Origin: Micromonospora sp. CB01531
GTDB lineage: Bacteria > Actinomycetota > Actinomycetes > Mycobacteriales > Micromonosporaceae
Reading direction: 5' to 3'
NCBI RefSeq assembly: GCF_001905095.1
Contig: NZ_LWLS01000074.1
Coordinates: 19,889-83,888 of the forward strand
Length of the DNA stretch: 64,000 nt
This document shows positions 59,353-64,000 of this stretch, in pieces. The notes under the pieces were generated by a model. The model searched no databases and was not told the DNA's origin. It saw nothing but the letters and a program-made list of their open reading frames with translations. A program made the translations under genes and the position numbers. Each line of letters begins with the position of its first letter. Within the stretch, counting starts at the first letter, position 1.

Positions 59353-62300
59353 GACTCACCACGGACACCGCCAACCGGCTTTTGGACTTCGACCGGCTCA
59401 TCGGCAACGAGCAACGCGCCACCGACCAGCTCGAAGGGGCGGTCGCTGTACACAACATCCTGCACCAGCACTCCGTCGCCTACCTCGCCGACGAAGTGGG
59501 CATGGGCAAGACGTACGTCGCGCTCGGTGTCGTCGCCCTGCTGCGCCACTTCAACCCCAACCTGCGGCTACTCGTCATCGCACCCAGGGAAAACATCCAA
59601 CGCAAGTGGCAACGGGAACAGGGCGTCTTCACCGCGAACAACGTCCGCCGCGACGACCTTCGCGTCCGCATGCCCGGAGGTCTACCCGCACGGCCACTCG
59701 TGCACTGCGACAGCCTGATCGAACTACTCGAGGAGACAGCGGTCGCCCCGGACCGGGACTTCTTCGTCCGCATGCCCAGCTTCAGCCTCCCCCTCCGCCA
59801 GGACCCCACCCAACGCCGGAGCTTCCGCGACCGGCTCCGGCGGCAAATCCCGTGGCTGCCCGACGAACTGGTCGACCTGCGCTCCAACACCGACGTCATC
59901 AAAGACCGATTCGCCCAAGCGATCAACGCAGCCATTCCCCACTTCGACCTCGTAATCGTCGACGAAGCCCACAACCTCAAACACGGCTGGGGACCCCACG
60001 CCTCCGCCCGCAACCGAGTCCTCGCCACGGTCCTCGGCCGCGAGCGCGACGACGTCCACCCGCATCTGCAGCACGCCTACGGCGAACGCGCCGGCAAGAT
60101 CCTGCTGCTGTCCGCCACCCCCGTCGACGATGACTACCGACAACTGTGGAACCAGCTCGACCTGTTCGGCCGGGGCGAACCCTTCACCGCCCTAAGCGAC
60201 ACCAACACCAGCGAAGACCAAAAACGGGAGGTCACGGGGCAGTTCCTCATCCGCCGAGTGACATCCCTGAAGGTCGCCGGCCAGCAGCTGACCAAGAACC
60301 TCTACCGGCGGGAGTGGCGCCAAGGCGGCCTCACCGTGCACGACGAGCCGATCCGGATCACCGACGACCGTCAACGGCTCACCGTCGCCCTCGTACAAAA
60401 GAAGGTCAGCGACCTCCTCGGACACGAACGGTTCGGCGCCCGCTTCCAAGTCGGCATGCTCGCCTCGTTCGAATCCTTCCTGCAGACCAGCGCAGCCAGC
60501 CAACAGCAACCCGACGACGCCAGCGACGACGACCAGGCGGCGAACTTCGACGGCGCCGACCAGACCACCGACCTCGCCGAGCGACAGGGCGCAGACGTGC
60601 CGACACTCGACGAACTCGCCCGCGACCACGTCCGGCGGTTCGGCCGTGAGCTTCCGCATCCGAAAATGGACGCCCTCGTCAACGCGCTCACCTCGTCCTG
60701 GCGCGACGGCCACAAGGGCCTCGTCTTCGTCCGCCGCGTCGCCTCGGTCGCCGAACTGAAGCGGAAACTCGACGACGAATACAACGACTGGCTCATCACT
60801 CGACTACGCGAGCGCATCCACCCCCGGCACCATGCCGCACTCGACGCCAAGCTCGCCGAGTATCGCGACCACCGCTCCCGACGCGCCACGGCCGAAAACC
60901 ACCAGGACAACCACGACGAAGACTCCGGCGGAGACGACACCCTCTTCGCCTGGTTCTTCCGCGGCCGCGGACCCGACGGCATCATCAGCGGGGCCCGTAT
61001 CCAGGAGCGCTTCCGCAACCTCGGCAGCCCACTCGGCATCTTCTTCGACGACAACCACCTGATGGCACTCCTCGACGCCGCCCCCGGGGAGGTCACGCAG
61101 CGTCTCGCCGCCGCGCTCGGCGAAGACCGAGACAAGGCCGACCGACTGCTCCGCCAATACTCCCGCCACTACCTGTCGGAGGCGAGACAGCCCACCAGGG
61201 GAGCCCGGTTCGACGCCGCACAGGGCGCAGCACTGGAACTGCTCGCCAACACCCCCGGCCCACTCCAGGCCCACGCCGAGGTCGCCTGGCGCGAGCTGTA
61301 CCGCCCCCGAAAGCAGCAGCGACCGGCGGCAGCCGAAGCCGAACCAGACCTGCTCGAAATCCGCACCTTCTTCACCGAGCTCCGCCGCCGTGACCAGCTC
61401 CGCGCCGACCTCTGGCCGAAACCCGCCAGCGACGATCTCACCGCAGCCTTCCGAGAACAACACCAACGCGCCCAACTACTGTCCGCCGCATCCCGGCTCG
61501 GGCACGCCTTCCTCGACCTCTACGCCACCGTCACCGACCACCTGCAATCACTCAACCCGTCCGAGGGCATCGAGCCAGGTAGTGAACTCGTCACCGCCTG
61601 GCTCGACGAACTCGAACGCCAAGCGAACACCACCGCCCGCGGCTGGTCGGCGTACGACGAACTCACCAACCTCGCCGAGCACCACGACCTGATCCTCGAC
61701 ACGACCCTGCCCGAACTACGGCGCGCCGACCTGCGGGAAACGCCGACCCACGTCGGTCGGCTCCTCACCGCGCAGCAACCGGTCGCCGGCATGGCCGGCC
61801 GGGTCAACCGCCGCCACGTCCAACAGTTCCGCCTGCCCGGCTACCCGCTCGTGCTCATCTGCACCGACCTGCTGCAGGAAGGCGAGGACCTGCACACCTT
61901 CTGCTCCCGCGTCTACCACTACGGCCTGGCATGGACCCCGTCCGCCATCGAGCAGCGAATCGGACGGGTCGACCGCATGCGCTCGCAGACGGAACGACGC
62001 CTCACCAAGCCGCTCGACTCCGTCGGCGCCGAGGATCTGCTTCAGGTGCACTACCCCCACCTGGCCGACACCATCGAACGCCTCCAAGTGCGACGCGTGC
62101 TCCACCGCGTCAACGACTTCCTCCGCCTGATGCACGAAGGCCTCACCATGCCACCTTCCGGCGACGGCCACCTCGACATCGCCCGGGAAGCACTGGCCGA
62201 CGACGGCATCCCCCCAGTGCACGCCGAACCGCTCACCACCTCCTTCCCCGTCCGTGACCAACACCTCGCCGGACGCAACCGCCCCCTCGCCGTCGACGAG

Positions 62301-62789
62301 TCACTCGTTCGAAAGCACCTCGACCGATTTGCCGCGCTGTCCCACGGCGACCTCGACGGCATCACGGTCAACTGGGAACCGCACCAACCGAGTCCGGACA
62401 CACGGCTCGGCACCGCCGTCCTGGCCACCGGTCGCCAGCAGCCCTTCAGCCTCCACTTGGAACACGACGCCGACCACATCATCGTGCGATGCGTCAGCCC
62501 CATCGGTCGCGTCGACCGCGACGACCAATGGCAGGATCTCGAAATCTGGAGCAGCGGTAACGAGGCACGACTCGGCGCGGTCCGGACCCGTGGCGGCAGT
62601 TATGACCTCACCCTCGAGGAGGACGTGCTGCTCACCGACCGCCGACACGACCGCGCCCGCGTCAGCGCTCTGTTACGTCGGGTAACCGCCCTTGCCGACG
62701 ACGCGGAACGGCAACACCTGCCCGACCGCGACCGGCCAATGACGGACTTCAGGACGGAGTTGGAGCAGGATGTTCGGTACTCGCGCTGA
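59349..62789 (+). CDS. SNF2/HepA-like helicase of the PLD operon (1146 aa)
   Basis: ATG 59349 overlaps the PLD stop. Walker A DEVGMGKT (48-55), DEAH (205-208), LLLSATPVDDDY, GLVFVRRVASVAELKRKL, TDLLQEGEDLHTFCSRVYHY and IEQRIGRVDRMRSQ form the complete SF2 set of the SNF2/HepA (RapA) type. A long insertion (about 440-720) lies between the two RecA lobes. It is related in architecture to the DrmD-like protein at 13.8 kb but diverged. It should translocate on DNA and feed the PLD nuclease. The 3' end overlaps the next small gene by 20 bases. Confidence 0.85.
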   Translation: MRLTTDTANRLLDFDRLIGNEQRATDQLEGAVAVHNILHQHSVAYLADEVGMGKTYVALGVVALLRHFNPNLRLLVIAPRENIQRKWQREQGVFTANNVRRDDLRVRMPGGLPARPLVHCDSLIELLEETAVAPDRDFFVRMPSFSLPLRQDPTQRRSFRDRLRRQIPWLPDELVDLRSNTDVIKDRFAQAINAAIPHFDLVIVDEAHNLKHGWGPHASARNRVLATVLGRERDDVHPHLQHAYGERAGKILLLSATPVDDDYRQLWNQLDLFGRGEPFTALSDTNTSEDQKREVTGQFLIRRVTSLKVAGQQLTKNLYRREWRQGGLTVHDEPIRITDDRQRLTVALVQKKVSDLLGHERFGARFQVGMLASFESFLQTSAASQQQPDDASDDDQAANFDGADQTTDLAERQGADVPTLDELARDHVRRFGRELPHPKMDALVNALTSSWRDGHKGLVFVRRVASVAELKRKLDDEYNDWLITRLRERIHPRHHAALDAKLAEYRDHRSRRATAENHQDNHDEDSGGDDTLFAWFFRGRGPDGIISGARIQERFRNLGSPLGIFFDDNHLMALLDAAPGEVTQRLAAALGEDRDKADRLLRQYSRHYLSEARQPTRGARFDAAQGAALELLANTPGPLQAHAEVAWRELYRPRKQQRPAAAEAEPDLLEIRTFFTELRRRDQLRADLWPKPASDDLTAAFREQHQRAQLLSAASRLGHAFLDLYATVTDHLQSLNPSEGIEPGSELVTAWLDELERQANTTARGWSAYDELTNLAEHHDLILDTTLPELRRADLRETPTHVGRLLTAQQPVAGMAGRVNRRHVQQFRLPGYPLVLICTDLLQEGEDLHTFCSRVYHYGLAWTPSAIEQRIGRVDRMRSQTERRLTKPLDSVGAEDLLQVHYPHLADTIERLQVRRVLHRVNDFLRLMHEGLTMPPSGDGHLDIAREALADDGIPPVHAEPLTTSFPVRDQHLAGRNRPLAVDESLVRKHLDRFAALSHGDLDGITVNWEPHQPSPDTRLGTAVLATGRQQPFSLHLEHDADHIIVRCVSPIGRVDRDDQWQDLEIWSSGNEARLGAVRTRGGSYDLTLEEDVLLTDRRHDRARVSALLRRVTALADDAERQHLPDRDRPMTDFRTELEQDVRYSR

Positions 62790-63153
62790 GTGGCGCGCCC
62801 TCTGCGACGCCGACGATATGCACGTCAAGCGACACGACATCGCCGTGCGATTCGCCAACGACCGCTCGCACACCGTGCGGGTGCAGGATCTTACAGACGC
62901 CTACCTCGTGACGGCTGTGGTCACCCACCCTGAGGCCCTCGCGCAGGTATCCGAACTTGCGCGCAAGGCCTGGCTCAGGAACCGGCACAGCAGCCTCGTC
63001 GGATTCCGCGTCGATGAGGACGGCTACTTGCTCGCCCAAGCCTGGACCCCAAAAGACGGACTCACCGCGAACGCCTTCCAAGCCGTCGTCCGAGCCGTGG
63101 CGCGTGAGGCGGACCGATACGAATTCCAACTGACCGGCACCGACGATTACTGA
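62770..63153 (+). CDS. Small unknown last gene of the PLD-helicase operon (127 aa)
   Basis: ATG 62770 lies inside the helicase 3' end, with GGAGTTGGAGCAGG before it. Text such as RFANDRSHTVRVQDLTDAYL, SLVGFRVDEDGYLLAQAWTP and NAFQAVVRAVAREADRYEFQ alternates strands and helices. It resembles the general outline of YbjN/secretion-chaperone-like folds; that is an impression, not a match. The overlap argues it is translated with the helicase and may be its partner or inhibitor. Confidence 0.6.
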   Translation: MFGTRAEWRALCDADDMHVKRHDIAVRFANDRSHTVRVQDLTDAYLVTAVVTHPEALAQVSELARKAWLRNRHSSLVGFRVDEDGYLLAQAWTPKDGLTANAFQAVVRAVAREADRYEFQLTGTDDY

Positions 63154-63498
63154 TCGCTGCCGGCCGCGAGGGGTGGCCAAAGATGCGCTGCGTCGCTGGC
63201 AGTCCGACCGCGCCCGCACCCGAGGACAACAGCGGTGACCCAGCGGTACGTCACTCGCCTGTACGCGGTGTTCCCGCACTGGTCACCATCGCAGCGGCCC
63301 AGGCGATTGGAGATGTTGGCGGCCCCGGTCACCCTGCCAGCCCTCGCGATTCGACCCTGATACACACGTAGTGGTGACCGACTTCGCCAGCAGGGTTCGA
63401 CCGTGTCGTTTTGGCGTGCGGTCTGATACGGATCAACATGTCGCCACCAGCAGCGATATCACGCTGTGGCACCGCAGCTGACTGAGTAAGGTGCGGCG
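63154..63498. other. Gap with no supportable gene
   Basis: Between the last operon gene and the next small frame no reading frame with balanced composition, tRNA-like fold or clear hairpin was found. The base order looks like ordinary intergenic or decayed DNA. Confidence 0.5.
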
Positions 63499-63759
63499 AT
63501 GGCGATGAAGGCCTTGTTCTGCTACCTCGATGTGTCCCTGCCGGAGACCCTGCGCCGGCACGTCACCCGCCCTGAAGCCAGCGAGTTTACTACCGAGAAC
63601 ATGACCAGTTGGTACAGCGCACACGACATCCTCGGCTGGCCCGGCGAACTCGTCATCGATGAGACCAGCACAACGGAGGACACCATCACCACCATCGCCG
63701 CAGCCTCCGGACTGCCCCAGGCCGGCCACGACAATGACCTTCTACCCGCCGTCCCCTGA
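63499..63759 (+). CDS. Small hypothetical protein (86 aa)
   Basis: ATG 63499 (a second ATG is at 63505) is preceded by AAGG about 8 bases upstream. MKALFCYLDVSLPETLRRHV, WYSAHDILGWPGELVIDETS and TITTIAAASGLPQAGHDND are balanced in composition and less Arg/Pro-rich than the antisense frames, so it may be real. No family recognised. The remaining 240 bases to the window end show nothing supportable. Confidence 0.4.
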   Translation: MAMKALFCYLDVSLPETLRRHVTRPEASEFTTENMTSWYSAHDILGWPGELVIDETSTTEDTITTIAAASGLPQAGHDNDLLPAVP

Positions 63760-64000
63760 CACCACCGATTGTCCATATACGCGCGAGTGGCTGATGTCCG
63801 CCTCGACACAGCGACCACATCGCTGATGCCGCACGGCCTCGGCGACCTCCTCGACGGCAATGGACGGCGCAGCCCCTCCCGGATCAGCCTCGCAGCAAGG
63901 TCTGGCGCGGCACTGTCCGACCCAACGGTGGCCCGGGGGGCGTCTCGCTAACGGCACTCGCGCGTGGCCTAGTACGGCAGCCGCCGTTCGGGATCATGGT

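Noticed and set aside
1..64000. CRISPR array or tRNA gene
   Set aside because: No regularly spaced repeats and no cloverleaf-like segment noticed by eye on either strand; short tandem repeats seen are inside protein-coding Pro-rich regions.

Overview
The window is high-GC DNA with strong G/C bias at third codon positions, GTG starts, four-base ATGA/GTGA gene overlaps and PknB-type Ser/Thr kinases. This points to an actinomycete. Micromonosporaceae is my guess from the general look of the proteins and is not proven. Almost everything recognisable is DNA-processing or defence machinery: helicases, adenine methylases, nucleases, SMC-type ATPases, GTPases and kinases. No tRNA, rRNA, CRISPR array or core metabolic gene was seen. 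I read it as a defence (genomic) island.

Layout. (1) 1-4940, minus strand: a partial GTPase, a 1266-aa twin-GTPase dynamin-like protein and a small gene, in DNA of visibly lower GC than what follows. (2) 5024-5470: remnant of an IS5-family transposase that truncates a small gene. (3) 5547-8874, minus: an SMC/Rad50-like ATPase with a zinc-hook motif, overlapping a small unknown gene and a DUF4190 membrane protein. (4) 8993-10535, minus: a Pro-rich membrane-anchored protein and a DUF4352-type lipoprotein. (5) 10635-31379, plus: the main cluster. It encodes an HTH-methylase, a kinase, a DrmD-like SNF2 helicase, a DrmMI-like 1636-aa methylase, a 2142-aa DUF1998 helicase with a Vsr-like nuclease end (DruE-like), a RelE-like::UvrD helicase fusion and a second kinase. 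A paralogous HTH-methylase, two small genes and a frameshifted third kinase follow at 31636-35987. The two HTH-methylases share a near-identical promoter element, and a related palindrome lies upstream of kinase 3. (6) 36236-36669: decayed gene fragments. (7) 36709-45100, plus: a five-gene operon of Cas4/RecB-like nuclease, unknown protein, SF1 helicase, SbcD and SbcC. (8) 45418-53713, plus: a Wadjet type II (JetABCD) locus with a split JetA and a frameshifted JetC. (9) 53710-55851: a 5'-truncated helicase and a winged-helix/nuclease-like gene. (10) 56078-63153, plus: an overlapping operon of unknown protein, phospholipase-D nuclease, SNF2-like helicase and a small protein.

The most interesting unit is region 5. 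It has DISARM class 1-like genes (SNF2 helicase plus giant methylase), but a Druantia DruE-like fused helicase stands where DrmA/DrmB would be. Three eukaryotic-type kinases, a toxin-domain-fused UvrD helicase and a duplicated methylase with its own DNA-binding domain are added. I infer a multi-gene, phosphorylation-linked restriction/modification-type system. The giant methylase has a specificity half of clearly different codon usage, which suggests that target recognition was swapped in by recombination.

Several genes (transposase remnant, kinase 3, JetC, the 34-kb gene) carry apparent single-base frameshifts, so assembly error must be excluded before calling systems inactive.
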